From Bacteroidota bacterium (GTDB lineage Bacteria > Bacteroidota > Bacteroidia > Chitinophagales > Chitinophagaceae), in assembly GCA_023411775.1 (NCBI GenBank), contig JAEYOL010000026.1, forward strand, positions 1 through 38,706: a stretch of DNA of 38,706 bases, given 5' to 3'. A model generated the notes under the pieces. The model saw only the letters and a list, made by a program, of their open reading frames with translations. It did no database searches and was not told the DNA's origin. A program made the translations under genes and the position numbers. Shown piece after piece: positions 24,160 to 32,259 of this stretch; the stretch's first letter is position 1, and each line of letters starts with the position of its first letter.

Positions 24160-25686
24160 ATGGCAGAAAATCTTTTACTGATCGTCGCGGCTGCGGTTGT
24201 ATTCTTCTTCATTCTTATTTTTTCGATGTTCCGGCGTTACAAACGCTGTCCATCGGACCGCATCCTGGTGGTGTATGGTAAAGTGGGCAAAAATGCTGAA
24301 GGTTCACTTACCGCGAGATGTATTCATGGTGGTGCCGCCTTCATCTGGCCGATCATACAGGACTATTCGTTCCTCGACCTCACTCCTATTTCTTTAGAAG
24401 TAAATCTTACCAGTGCGCTGAGTAAGCAAAATATCCGTGTTGACGTGCCCTCTCGTTTTACAGTTGGTATTTCAACAGAACCGGCCGTGATGCAAAACGC
24501 CGCGGAACGCCTGCTGGGTATGCAGCGCCCCGCGATCCATGACCTTGCCAAAGATATTATCCTGGGCCAGATGCGCCTGGTGGTAGCGATGATGGATATC
24601 GAAGAGATCAACAACAACCGTGATAAATTCCTCGCCAATATCGGTAACAACGTGGAGGCTGAACTGAACAAGATCGGTTTGAAAATGATCAACGTAAACG
24701 TAACCGATATCAAGGATGAAAGCGGTTACATCGATGCCCTGGGTAAAGAAGCTGCGGCGAAAGCCATCAACGAGGCAAAGATCCGCGTAGCCGAACAGGA
24801 ACGTACGGGAGACATTGGTAAGACGACGGCTGAAAAAGAAAGGGATATCAAAGTTGCCGAAACACAACGTGACCGCGATATCAATGTGGCGATGGCAGTG
24901 AAAGAAAAGGAAATTCAGATCGCAGGCGCCAATCGTGATGAAAACATCGGTAAAGCAGAGGCGGAAAGAGATACCCGCGTGAAGATCGCCGAAGCCAATG
25001 CCATAGCTGTACAGGGTGAAAACATTTCAAAAATAGAGATCGCCAATTCTGAAGCAACAAGGAGGGAAAGGGAAGCCGAAGCACTCAAAAAGGCGATAGC
25101 GGCTGAAAAAGTTCAGGCAGCAAAAGCCCTGGAAGAAGCCTATCTCGCAGAGAAAAGATCAGAGGATGCACGTGCAGAAAGAGATCGCGCTTCGCAAAAT
25201 GCCACCATCGTAGTTGCCGCCGATATTCAAAAACAAAAACTCATCATTGAAGCACAGGCACAGGCCGAACAGGTGCGTGAAAAAGCAAAAGGTGAGGCCG
25301 ATGCCATCTTTGCAAAACTGGAAGCCGAAGCAAGAGGTCTTTATGAGATCCTCACCAAACAGGCGGAAGGTTTGGATCGCATCGTGAAAGCAGCGGGTGA
25401 TAATCCAAAGGATGCTGTATTGCTGATGATCGCAGACAAATTACCTGAACTGGTCAAACTTCAGTCCGAAGCGATCCAGAATATCAAGATCGATAAAGTA
25501 ACCGTCTGGGATGGAGGTCAGAATCCTGATGGAAAAGGCTCTACCGCCAGCTTTGTAAGCGGACTTTATAAAGCCGTGCCACCATTAAAAGATATTTTTG
25601 ATATGGCAGGCATGGATCTTCCGGGCTATTTGGGCAAGCATAAAAATGGGGATGAAAGCAATACAGATATCGTTGAGATAAAGTAG
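24160..25686 (+). CDS. Flotillin family protein (YuaG/FloT-like)
   Basis: 508-aa membrane-associated scaffold. An N-terminal hydrophobic segment (LLLIVAAAVVFFFILIFSMF, about 4-24) anchors it; the SPFH/band-7 domain follows at about 30-195 (DRILVVYGKVGK, then RFTVGISTEPAVMQNAAERLLG and MINVNVTDIKDESGYIDALGKEAAAKAINEAK). Residues about 200-400 are a long charged coiled coil rich in Glu-Ala repeats. The C-terminal tail ends with a predicted low-complexity region. Flotillins cluster proteins in ordered membrane patches and influence secretion and envelope function. It is co-transcribed with the NfeD-like gene upstream and closed by an intrinsic terminator. Confidence 0.93.
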   Translation: MAENLLLIVAAAVVFFFILIFSMFRRYKRCPSDRILVVYGKVGKNAEGSLTARCIHGGAAFIWPIIQDYSFLDLTPISLEVNLTSALSKQNIRVDVPSRFTVGISTEPAVMQNAAERLLGMQRPAIHDLAKDIILGQMRLVVAMMDIEEINNNRDKFLANIGNNVEAELNKIGLKMINVNVTDIKDESGYIDALGKEAAAKAINEAKIRVAEQERTGDIGKTTAEKERDIKVAETQRDRDINVAMAVKEKEIQIAGANRDENIGKAEAERDTRVKIAEANAIAVQGENISKIEIANSEATRREREAEALKKAIAAEKVQAAKALEEAYLAEKRSEDARAERDRASQNATIVVAADIQKQKLIIEAQAQAEQVREKAKGEADAIFAKLEAEARGLYEILTKQAEGLDRIVKAAGDNPKDAVLLMIADKLPELVKLQSEAIQNIKIDKVTVWDGGQNPDGKGSTASFVSGLYKAVPPLKDIFDMAGMDLPGYLGKHKNGDESNTDIVEIK

Positions 25687-25711
25687 AATTCATTAAATTA
25701 CAGCATAACAG

Positions 25712-25738
25712 GACCTTGATACCAGGGTCTTTTTTTTA
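25712..25738 (+). terminator. Intrinsic terminator after the flotillin gene
   Basis: GACCTTG (25712-25718, starting at the second G of AGGACC) pairs with CAGGGTC (25723-25729), one G-U pair included, around a 4-nt loop, followed by a T-run (25730-25738). The DUF5723 gene starts 4 nt after it, so that gene needs a promoter at or before the terminator, or readthrough. Confidence 0.8.
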
Positions 25739-25741
25739 TTC

Positions 25742-27181
25742 ATGAAACTGTCGAGGATCATATTGATTTTGTGCCTGCTCCCTGGTTTTTCCGATGCACA
25801 ACATTATACGGCCACTTATGGTTCTTCCTATATCGGTTCACTGAACGTTCACAACAATCCCGCGGCGATGGTGAACACGCCATTTCGCTGGGATTTGACA
25901 TTACTTGGAATACAGGATCAACATACCACCAACGCGATACAGGTACTCAACTATTCACTCTTCTCAAACCCTGCTAACTCCGAATACCTGATCAAACCCG
26001 GACGTTTTAAGAGATTCGGCAATATCAATTTCAACCTCAACCTGCTCAATGCCAGGATCGCACTCAACAAAAAAAATACGATCGCTTTCGGCGCCAATCT
26101 CCGTGGTGCGGCAACTTCAAAATCAGCTCCCTACCATTTTGTGGATACTCTCCAGCGTTATGCTGATTTCTTCCGCCAAAACGAAGGAGGTGGCACGCTG
26201 TCGGCGGAAATGTCGACCAGTAGCTTTGCGGAATTGTATGCGAGTTATGGACGAACCATACTGGATAATGAATTTGGACGGTTAAACGCTGGCATCACGC
26301 TCAAACTAAACAGGGGATTGTCTGGCGCCTTTGCAAAACTTGCGGATGGAAACTTCATTCGTAATGTTGATCCATTTGGTGCTGAATACGAAGTTTTATC
26401 GGCAAGCTTCGACATGGGTTACTCTTCCAATTTTGATCGCTGGAATGATGACCGGAAATTCAACGCCAACTACCGCGATTTCTTTTCGTTTACCGAAGGT
26501 GGCGGATCGATGGATATTGGTTTGGAATACCTGGTGAAGCTGCAAAGTGTGAGTCGCTATGATGATGAAGATGATGGTTATTTTGACTATGACTGGAAGA
26601 TCGGCCTCGCGGTGTTGGACATCGGGTATGCGCAATATCATTTTGGACAATATAGTACCCGCGCAAGGAATATCAGGCCCGGGGTAACCGACCTGATCAT
26701 GGACCAGTCGCTTGACTCCACCATCACCGACCTGGGAGAGTTTAAGGACAGCCTTTCAGCCATCTTTGGTTCCGTCAGCACATTTGGCGGTAAGTTCAGG
26801 ATTGCTCATCCAACAAGAGCGGTATTGAATGTCGACAAGTTTATTTCGGGTGCCTTTTTTGTAAATGCGGATCTATCAGTCAATCTCAACTCTTTTCTCG
26901 GTGGTAGCGGTAAATATGTAAAAGACCTGGCATTCCTCACGATCACACCCCGATGGGAAACCCGCAAGAAAGGATTTTACCTGCCGTTTTCATTCAACAG
27001 TCATAACCAGCTATGGGTGGGAGGCGCCGTTCGACTGGGACCGGTTCTCTTAGGCCTTCACAACTGGAGCAATCTTTTTTCAAAAAAGAAAATGCACCGC
27101 GGGGGCGGTTATCTCGCTTTTACCCTGCGTCCGCGCCAGATCACGGGGGATAAACCGGATAGGCGGCTGGATTGCTTTTGA
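25742..27181 (+). CDS. DUF5723-like outer membrane beta-barrel protein
   Basis: 479-aa exported protein. Residues 1-19 are a signal peptide (ILILCLLPGFSDAQ). The mature part begins YTATYGSSYIGSLNVHNNPAAMVNTPFRWDLTLLG, typical of Bacteroidota porin-like proteins annotated as DUF5723, and then alternates short amphipathic strands with glycine or asparagine turns, as in a beta-barrel: for instance INFNLNLLNARIALNKKNTIAFGANLRG and NADLSVNLNSFLGG. An acidic loop DDEDDGYFDYD lies near 276-286. Function unknown; outer membrane location is inferred. The start follows a terminator by 4 nt. A repeat-rich region follows its stop. Confidence 0.75.
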   Translation: MKLSRIILILCLLPGFSDAQHYTATYGSSYIGSLNVHNNPAAMVNTPFRWDLTLLGIQDQHTTNAIQVLNYSLFSNPANSEYLIKPGRFKRFGNINFNLNLLNARIALNKKNTIAFGANLRGAATSKSAPYHFVDTLQRYADFFRQNEGGGTLSAEMSTSSFAELYASYGRTILDNEFGRLNAGITLKLNRGLSGAFAKLADGNFIRNVDPFGAEYEVLSASFDMGYSSNFDRWNDDRKFNANYRDFFSFTEGGGSMDIGLEYLVKLQSVSRYDDEDDGYFDYDWKIGLAVLDIGYAQYHFGQYSTRARNIRPGVTDLIMDQSLDSTITDLGEFKDSLSAIFGSVSTFGGKFRIAHPTRAVLNVDKFISGAFFVNADLSVNLNSFLGGSGKYVKDLAFLTITPRWETRKKGFYLPFSFNSHNQLWVGGAVRLGPVLLGLHNWSNLFSKKKMHRGGGYLAFTLRPRQITGDKPDRRLDCF

Positions 27182-27189
27182 TTTAAATA

Positions 27190-27327
27190 GTTGAAGATTG
27201 TTGAAAGTTGTTGAACATGGTTTAATGTCGATTACTCTCTGTTGAAGTTTGTTGAAAATTGTTGAACATGGTTTAACGTCGTAAAACAACATTCAACTAC
27301 ATTCAACAACATTCAACCACTTTAAAC
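27190..27327. repeat. 10-bp-phased GTTGAA repeats forming a long hairpin
   Basis: Two direct blocks, 27190-27230 and 27241-27280, each consist of 10-bp units beginning GTTGAA, GTTGAA, GTTGAA, GTTTAA. A third block at 27281-27327 has the same units in reverse (ATTCAACTAC, ATTCAACAAC, ATTCAACCAC, TTTAAAC). Blocks two and three form inverted arms of about 37 bp (27241-27277 and 27281-27317) separated by 3 bp, with perhaps three quarters of positions paired. It lies between the DUF5723 gene and the GbsR-type regulator, both plus strand. It could end transcription or serve as a protein-binding or recombination structure. Confidence 0.75.
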
Positions 27328-27369
27328 AAAACCAGAACCTGCCAATTTAAGCAATATTTTCAGTATTTA

Positions 27370-27399
27370 TTGAAAGTTCAGAACCGTTCCATATATTTG
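27370..27399 (+). promoter_or_regulatory. Canonical Bacteroidota promoter of the GbsR-like gene, near-leaderless
   Basis: TTG (27370-27372) is followed by 19 bp and then TATATTTG (27392-27399), an exact TAnnTTTG match. The box ends 4 nt before the ATG at 27404, so the transcript would start at or beside the start codon. Confidence 0.7.
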
Positions 27400-27403
27400 C
27401 ATC

Positions 27404-27910
27404 ATGAAGCTGACAGAAGCAAGACAACAATTTATAAGCAGCTGGGGCGCATTTGGAACCAATTGGGGCATCAACCGTACGATGGCGCAGATACATGCCC
27501 TGTTGCTGGTAAGCCCCGACCCCATGACCCAGGACGAGATGATGGAAGAGCTGAATATCAGTCGCGGTAATGTAAATATGAATATCCGGGAACTGATCAG
27601 CTGGGGCCTGGTAGAACGCGTGATACTCCCCGGTGAAAGGAAGGAATATTTTTCTGCGGAAAAAGACATCTGGAAAGTGGTCAAACTGATCGTCAAGGAA
27701 CGCAAAAAACGAGAACTGGATCCCATGCTCAAACTGCTTGACCAGCTGGAAGAAGTGGAAGGCGATAAACGTGATAAGAATGTCAAATCATTCGTCGATA
27801 CGGTAAGCGGCATTAAAAAGCTGGGCAAACAGGCCGACAAAACCCTGGACGCTATGATCAGGGCCGAGGAGAACTGGTTTGTGGGAGGGTTGATGAAATT
27901 ATTAAAGTAA
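27404..27910 (+). CDS. GbsR/MarR-family transcriptional regulator
   Basis: 168-aa cytoplasmic winged-helix protein. The N terminus FISSWGAFGTNWGINRTMAQIHALLLVS is characteristic of the GbsR branch of MarR regulators. A helix-turn-helix follows (MTQDEMMEELNISRGNVNMNIRELISWGLVERV) and then a beta wing (LPGERKEYFSAEKDIWKVV). The C-terminal ~80 residues are helical and probably dimerise. GbsR-type proteins respond to choline or other small ligands; the ligand here is unknown. A CoA-binding-protein gene with its own promoter follows 113 bp later. The start is fixed by the promoter 4 nt upstream. Confidence 0.9.
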   Translation: MKLTEARQQFISSWGAFGTNWGINRTMAQIHALLLVSPDPMTQDEMMEELNISRGNVNMNIRELISWGLVERVILPGERKEYFSAEKDIWKVVKLIVKERKKRELDPMLKLLDQLEEVEGDKRDKNVKSFVDTVSGIKKLGKQADKTLDAMIRAEENWFVGGLMKLLK

Positions 27911-28011
27911 AAAATTTCTTATTGGCATGTTTACTGATGTAATAGAAGAACCGCTGTGTTAATGCCTATAAACAATACAGCTGGCTTTGATGTTATTCTA
28001 TCGTACACCCA

Positions 28012-28019
28012 TAAATTTG
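28012..28019 (+). promoter_or_regulatory. -7 box of the CoA-binding gene, near-leaderless
   Basis: TAAATTTG fits TAnnTTTG and ends 4 nt before the ATG at 28024, the same spacing as at 27404. The nearest -33 candidate, TTTG at 27986-27989, leaves a 22-bp spacer, longer than usual. Confidence 0.55.
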
Positions 28020-28023
28020 TATC

Positions 28024-28386
28024 ATGTCAAAAAAGACCCTGGTTCTGGGCGCCTCCGATAACCCTGCAAGGTATAGTTACCTGGCCATACAGCGCCTGAG
28101 AAATCATGGTCACCCTGTCGCCGGCATCGGCAGGAAAAATACAAAAGTGGGCGATGTGCTGATTGAAAAGGAAAAGCTACCCGTCGAAGGTGTTGACACC
28201 GTCACACTATATTTAAACCCAACCCACCAGCAGGAATATTACGACTATATTATTTCGCTTAAACCCCGGCGTATCATTTTTAACCCGGGTACCGAAAATG
28301 AAGAGCTGAAAAAAATTGCTTCAGAAAACAACATCCAGACCCTCGAAGCATGCACACTGGTGATGCTAAGCACCGGTCAATACTGA
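28024..28386 (+). CDS. CoA-binding domain protein (YccU-like)
   Basis: 120-aa Rossmann-fold protein. The opening KKTLVLGASDNPARYSYLAIQRLRNHGHPVAGIGRK is the CoA_binding family signature (GAS.NP.RYS...L..HGH.V..V), and IIFNPGTENEELKKIASENNIQTLEACTLVML matches its end (NPG.ENEEL, then EACTLVML). These small cytoplasmic proteins bind CoA or nucleotide-like ligands, but the cellular role is unclear. It appears to be transcribed alone, with a 185-bp gap to the next gene. Confidence 0.9.
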   Translation: MSKKTLVLGASDNPARYSYLAIQRLRNHGHPVAGIGRKNTKVGDVLIEKEKLPVEGVDTVTLYLNPTHQQEYYDYIISLKPRRIIFNPGTENEELKKIASENNIQTLEACTLVMLSTGQY

Positions 28387-28571
28387 TAAAAAATTATCCC
28401 CCGAAGTTTTACGATTTCTCCCAGCGTACTAACACCCGATTTCCGATTTTGCCCGCTGTCGATTTTGGTTTTTGATAAATGATTTAACAATCTTTGATAT
28501 CCGTCCCCTACCCGAAGACTGTACAGGTCCAAGCCACCTGTACCAGGCAATTTCGTTTAAATTAATATCCG

Positions 28572-29051
28572 ATGAATTACCCAAAACTCTACAGCTTTGG
28601 CCTGCTGCTGATGTGCTGCACCATGCTATGCTCCGCCCAGGAAGACAGGGTTCAGCTGCGCGAACCCGATCACAACAAGCCTGTTTTATTTAAAGATCTC
28701 CCCCAAAGAATCCAGTTTGATGTCAGCGAGATGAAAAATCTCTTCAGCCCGGTTGCATCCAAAGGCAACCAGTCGAGCTGCAGTTTCCTCGACAAAAAAA
28801 TACCCGGTTTCGAAGGCAAAATAATTTCCGCCACCAGTAAATACAACAACTCACTTCGCAGTGTAGTTGTTCAGTCCACCCGATTCAACGGCGCAACGTT
28901 GACCCTTTCCTCATTCACCGCTTCTGATGGTACGACCAGGTATACTGGTCGTATCGTCAGTTTTGAGAATGGAGATTGTTATGTGCTCCAACAGCACGAC
29001 GATCAATATTTCCTGGTGAAGAAGAAATTTCACGAACTGGTCAGTGAATAG
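28572..29051 (+). CDS. Small secreted protein next to a secreted protease
   Basis: 159-aa exported protein I cannot place in a family. The N terminus LYSFGLLLMCCTMLCSAQ is a signal peptide; the cysteines near its end could also suggest a lipoprotein, but no clean lipobox fits. The mature ~135 residues (FKDLPQRIQFDVSEMKNLFS, then FEGKIISATSKYNNSLRSVVVQST and TRYTGRIVSFENGDCYVLQQHDDQYFLVKKKF) look like a small all-beta domain with two cysteines. It lies 51 bp upstream of the metzincin gene in the same direction, so a companion role (inhibitor, chaperone or substrate-binding partner) is possible but only inferred. Confidence 0.75.
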   Translation: MNYPKLYSFGLLLMCCTMLCSAQEDRVQLREPDHNKPVLFKDLPQRIQFDVSEMKNLFSPVASKGNQSSCSFLDKKIPGFEGKIISATSKYNNSLRSVVVQSTRFNGATLTLSSFTASDGTTRYTGRIVSFENGDCYVLQQHDDQYFLVKKKFHELVSE

Positions 29052-29102
29052 CACCAGTAGGCAGCACTTCCATTCCCTTTGAAAACTAAAATCCGTCCTG
29101 TT

Positions 29103-30710
29103 ATGATGCCATTTTTACGAATACTTTCCTTTCTCGTAATATGCCACCTATCAATGTTAGCCGCGGCACAGGTACCCGTGTTAAGCAGCTATCCTGAAGC
29201 CAAAGCAACTATATTCCTTGACTTCGACGGTCACACCGTGGAAGGCACTACTTGGAACTGGACCGGCCAGCCGATTGTGTGCGCCGGGTCAGGCCTTAGT
29301 AACGACAAGATACTCCAGGTGTTCAACCGTGTGGCTGAAGACTATCGTCCATTTAAGATTAATATCACAACCGATTCAACAAAATTCCTTGCTGCTCCAC
29401 TCGACAGGCGTTTACGTGTTGTAATTACAACCACTTCCGCCTGGTATGGAAATGGTGCTGGCGGTGTTGCTTTTATCGGTTCATTCACCTGGGGAGATGA
29501 TACACCCTGCTTTGTATTCTCCGCCCTTTTCGGTTACAACATTAAAAAGATCTCCGAAGCTGTTTCGCATGAGTCCGGACATACGATGGGTTTATACCAC
29601 CAGGCGCAATACGATGAAAACTGCAATAAGATAACAGACTATTACGGTGGAGTAGGCACTGGAGAAATTGGTTGGGCACCGATCATGGGTGTAGGCTACA
29701 ACCGCAACTTCACATTGTGGGGTAACGGGCCCAATTCACTCGGCTGCACCAACTACCAAAGCGATCTGGACGTGATTACCTCACCTGCGAACGGCTTTGG
29801 ATATCGGGATGATGATCATAGCCAGTCCTTCAACTCATCCAGCCAGGCCATTTTCGCCAACAGCCGCTTTAAAATGGAAGGTGTAGTGGAGCGCAATGAC
29901 GACGAAGACCTGTTTCATTTTAATATGCCCGGCCGCGGCCGTTTCCAACTGGATGCGGTGCCTTACAATGTGGGCACGGGCAATGCCGGCTCCAATCTCG
30001 ATTTGCAGGTATCCCTGTACAACAGCTCGCAACAACTCCTGAGTATCTATAATCCCGGTACCCTGCTCAATTCGGTGGCAGACACCATACTCAATCCCGG
30101 CATGTACTATCTCAAAGTAGAAGGAAAGGGTAACCAATATGCACCCGCCTATGCCAGCCTGGGTTCCTATTCTTTAAATGCTATCATCGAACCCGGCGAC
30201 GCCTTGCCTGTTCACAACCTCGACCTGCACGCTTCCCTGGCGGGCGATCAACACCAGTTTACCTGGAACATCACCGCAGATGAAGAGGTATTGTTTCAGA
30301 CACTGGAGGTCTCAGCCGGTGGACATGATTTTGTACACCTCGCAACAACCGATGCGGAACAAAGAACATACCTATACCGACCGCCCTCTTCCGAAAATCT
30401 CCGCTATCGACTGAGAGTGGATTTTGCAGACGGACATCATTATTATTCCAACACCGTTACCATCAACAATGACGCCCTTACTGCTGCGCCGAAACTGGTG
30501 AGTAATATCATCCAGTCCAATACGATTGCCGTAAATAGCCCGGGGAATTTTTATTACTCGGTCACAGACCTTCATGGTAAAACCATACAACACGGTAAGC
30601 TGGTGCAGGGCATGAACCACATAACCGTTACCAATATGACCGGGGGTTTGTACATCGTCAGGTTCGGAGATCAACGGCAACAATGGACCCAAAAATTACT
30701 TCGTCAATAG
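29103..30710 (+). CDS. Secreted metzincin-type zinc protease with T9SS sorting domain
   Basis: 535 aa from ATG 29103. An in-frame TTG at 29079 adds 8 residues and is less likely. Residues 1-22 are a signal peptide (ILSFLVICHLSMLAAAQ). The protease domain has the zinc motif H156-E157-SGH160-TMG163-LYH166 and a downstream Met-turn (M195 in APIMGVGY), the metzincin layout; E157 would be the general base. About 245-380 contain a PPC-like beta-sandwich (DEDLFHFNMPGRGRFQL, then MYYLKVEG). The end (IQHGKLVQGMNHITVTN, then GGLYIVRFG) is a T9SS type A-like sorting domain. It is expected to act outside the cell on proteins. A terminator closes the unit. Confidence 0.88.
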   Translation: MMPFLRILSFLVICHLSMLAAAQVPVLSSYPEAKATIFLDFDGHTVEGTTWNWTGQPIVCAGSGLSNDKILQVFNRVAEDYRPFKINITTDSTKFLAAPLDRRLRVVITTTSAWYGNGAGGVAFIGSFTWGDDTPCFVFSALFGYNIKKISEAVSHESGHTMGLYHQAQYDENCNKITDYYGGVGTGEIGWAPIMGVGYNRNFTLWGNGPNSLGCTNYQSDLDVITSPANGFGYRDDDHSQSFNSSSQAIFANSRFKMEGVVERNDDEDLFHFNMPGRGRFQLDAVPYNVGTGNAGSNLDLQVSLYNSSQQLLSIYNPGTLLNSVADTILNPGMYYLKVEGKGNQYAPAYASLGSYSLNAIIEPGDALPVHNLDLHASLAGDQHQFTWNITADEEVLFQTLEVSAGGHDFVHLATTDAEQRTYLYRPPSSENLRYRLRVDFADGHHYYSNTVTINNDALTAAPKLVSNIIQSNTIAVNSPGNFYYSVTDLHGKTIQHGKLVQGMNHITVTNMTGGLYIVRFGDQRQQWTQKLLRQ

Positions 30711-30751
30711 ACCCTTAACAGTACAATAATCCCTACCCTTTTTGCAGAACG

Positions 30752-30784
30752 GAGGTTTTTCTATAACTTAGAAAAACCTCTTTT
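30752..30784 (+). terminator. Intrinsic terminator between the metzincin and YkuK genes
   Basis: GAGGTTTTTCTA (30752-30763) and TAGAAAAACCTC (30769-30780) form a perfect 12-bp stem with a 5-nt loop, followed by TTTT. It ends only 3 nt before the YkuK start codon, so it also occupies that gene's upstream region. Confidence 0.8.
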
Positions 30785-30787
30785 CAT

Positions 30788-31261
30788 ATGCTATGGAGAA
30801 AATTTAACGGCGATACGATCGATCTCCCCATCATCAATGCGGTGGAAAATGCCATCAAACGGGAAACAGCGGCCGGCTATAAACTCAAGGTCTGCATAGG
30901 CACCGACTCACAGGTAAAAGGAAAAGAAACTGAATTTGCTACAGTCATTGTATTCCTGCGGGAAGGTCATGGCGGGTTCATGTTTATTCACAACGACAAA
31001 ACCCGGCAGCAGTTTACCATCAAAGAAAGGATGCTGATGGAGGTCGCTAAAAGCATCGAAATTGCCTACGAGCTGTGCAATTTGTTTACCAGCTACAATG
31101 TGGATATGGAAGTGCATGCCGACATCAACACCAACCCGGGTTTCAAAAGCAATGATGCCCTCAAGGAGGCCATGGGTTATATCCTGGGTATGGGCTTTGC
31201 TTTCAAAGCCAAACCGGAAGCATTTGCCAGCAGCAGTTGTGCCAATAAGGTGGTCAACTAA
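30788..31261 (+). CDS. RNase H-like YkuK family protein (DUF458)
   Basis: 157-aa soluble protein. KLKVCIGTDSQVKGKETEFATVIVFL carries the YkuK/DUF458 hallmark, with D40 at the usual first RNase H-fold carboxylate; E91 or E95 and D112 in EVHADINTNPGFKSNDAL are further candidate metal ligands. The end MGFAFKAKPEAFASSSCANK is typical. The fold suggests a nuclease, but activity has not been settled for the family. It begins right after the metzincin terminator, and its promoter is not obvious; one possibility is that the terminator is leaky or the gene is transcribed leaderless from within it. Confidence 0.88.
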   Translation: MLWRKFNGDTIDLPIINAVENAIKRETAAGYKLKVCIGTDSQVKGKETEFATVIVFLREGHGGFMFIHNDKTRQQFTIKERMLMEVAKSIEIAYELCNLFTSYNVDMEVHADINTNPGFKSNDALKEAMGYILGMGFAFKAKPEAFASSSCANKVVN

Positions 31262-31278
31262 CCATTTGAGTTTGGGAA

Positions 31279-31310
31279 AATAATAGATACGCCTTCGGGG
31301 CTGTATTATT
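31279..31310. terminator. Weak bidirectional hairpin between convergent genes
   Basis: AATAA (31279-31283) with TTATT (31306-31310), then TAC/GTA and GCC/GGC around a TTCGG loop, with unpaired TAGA and T between the segments. It spans the 44-bp gap between YkuK and the minus-strand small protein, including that gene's stop codon. Confidence 0.3.
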
Positions 31311-31497
31311 CAGGCGCTACCATTTGTGGTATGTCAGCAGTCTTTTGGGGAGTAGGGATGATCTCGGAACTGGCAGATTCATTCTTGAAATACATTTTTT
31401 CAACTCTTTTCGCGTCTTCCTGGGCGAAAGAAAAGACGACTAATGCCGCCAGGAATAAAAAAACAACCATATTTCGTTCGGAAAAGATCTTCCTCAT
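31306..31497 (-). CDS. Small single-pass membrane or exported protein
   Basis: 63 aa from ATG 31497; an in-frame TTG at 31509 would add four residues. A charged N terminus (MRKIFSERN) is followed by one hydrophobic segment (MVVFLFLAALVVFSFAQ) and a hydrophilic tail of about 35 residues. The segment could be a signal peptide ending at SFAQ or a membrane anchor. No family was recognised. It lies 54 bp downstream of ysxC on the same strand, so it may share its transcript. Confidence 0.55.
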   Translation of the reverse strand: MRKIFSERNMVVFLFLAALVVFSFAQEDAKRVEKMYFKNESASSEIIPTPQKTADIPQMVAPE

Positions 31498-31551
31498 AAG
31501 TTTCGTCAATTGTGTGCAAAGAAAAGAATTAATCCTAAAAAAAACTAAAAT

Positions 31552-32175
31552 TTAACGCCTTACTACTGAATATTCCCGGTTGAGGTTGCGAATATATTGC
31601 AGTAATGGCTCTCGTCCCTCCCTGCTGATGGCAGAGCTGGTAAACCAGACGGGCAGCTCCTCCCAGTATTGCTTCATTTCATCCATGAATGCCTTTACAT
31701 GACGCTCTGTGGCTCCTGGTTTGTTCTTATCGGTTTTCGTAAAAACGATCACGAAAGGCACCTGCCATTTGCCCAGGTCATTTAAAAATTCCAGGTCGAT
31801 ACGCTGGGGCTCATGCCGGCTATCGATCAATACAAATAAACATCCCAGGTTTTCCCTTTTGCGAACATAGTTTTCGATCATTTGTTGCCAGCGTCTCCGG
31901 CTGCTCTGTGACACTTTCGCATAGCCATAACCAGGCAGATCCACCAGGTACCAATGGGTCTTATCGTCAGATACCACATCAAAATGATTGATCAGCTGCG
32001 TTTTTCCCGGTGCCGCGGAGGTTTTGGCCAGCGACTTCTTATTACAAAGCATATTGATCAGCGAAGACTTGCCCACATTACTCCTCCCGATAAATGCATA
32101 CTCGGGCCGGTCGGGCGGCGGACATTGCTTATAATCCGCATTGCTGATCAGGTACCGTGCATCGATGATCTCCAT
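31552..32175 (-). CDS. ysxC: Ribosome-biogenesis GTPase YsxC/EngB
   Basis: 207-aa GTPase of the TrmE-Era-EngA-YihA group, needed for 50S ribosomal subunit assembly. Motifs: G1 GRSNVGKS (30-37), G2 threonine in PGKTQ (57-61), G3 DLPGYG (79-84), G4 TKTDK (about 146-150) and G5 SSA. I chose the ATG at 32175 because MEIIDARYLISNADYKQCPP is the usual family start; an upstream ATG at 32232 adds 19 unrelated residues and would overlap the signal-peptide region of the divergent aminopeptidase. The 84-bp gap to the aminopeptidase start (32260) must hold both promoters. Confidence 0.95.
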   Translation of the reverse strand: MEIIDARYLISNADYKQCPPPDRPEYAFIGRSNVGKSSLINMLCNKKSLAKTSAAPGKTQLINHFDVVSDDKTHWYLVDLPGYGYAKVSQSSRRRWQQMIENYVRKRENLGCLFVLIDSRHEPQRIDLEFLNDLGKWQVPFVIVFTKTDKNKPGATERHVKAFMDEMKQYWEELPVWFTSSAISREGREPLLQYIRNLNREYSVVRR

Positions 32176-32259
32176 GATACTGCAAGTTAGGGCATGAACG
32201 ACATTCGGCAGCGCTTGTCTGCCGCTTATCAAAATAACCTATCTTCAAAAAAAACTCAC

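Noticed and set aside
28472..28693. 73-codon plus-strand frame before the secreted pair
   Set aside because: It overlaps the signal-peptide start of the real gene at 28572 in another frame and has no protein-like features.
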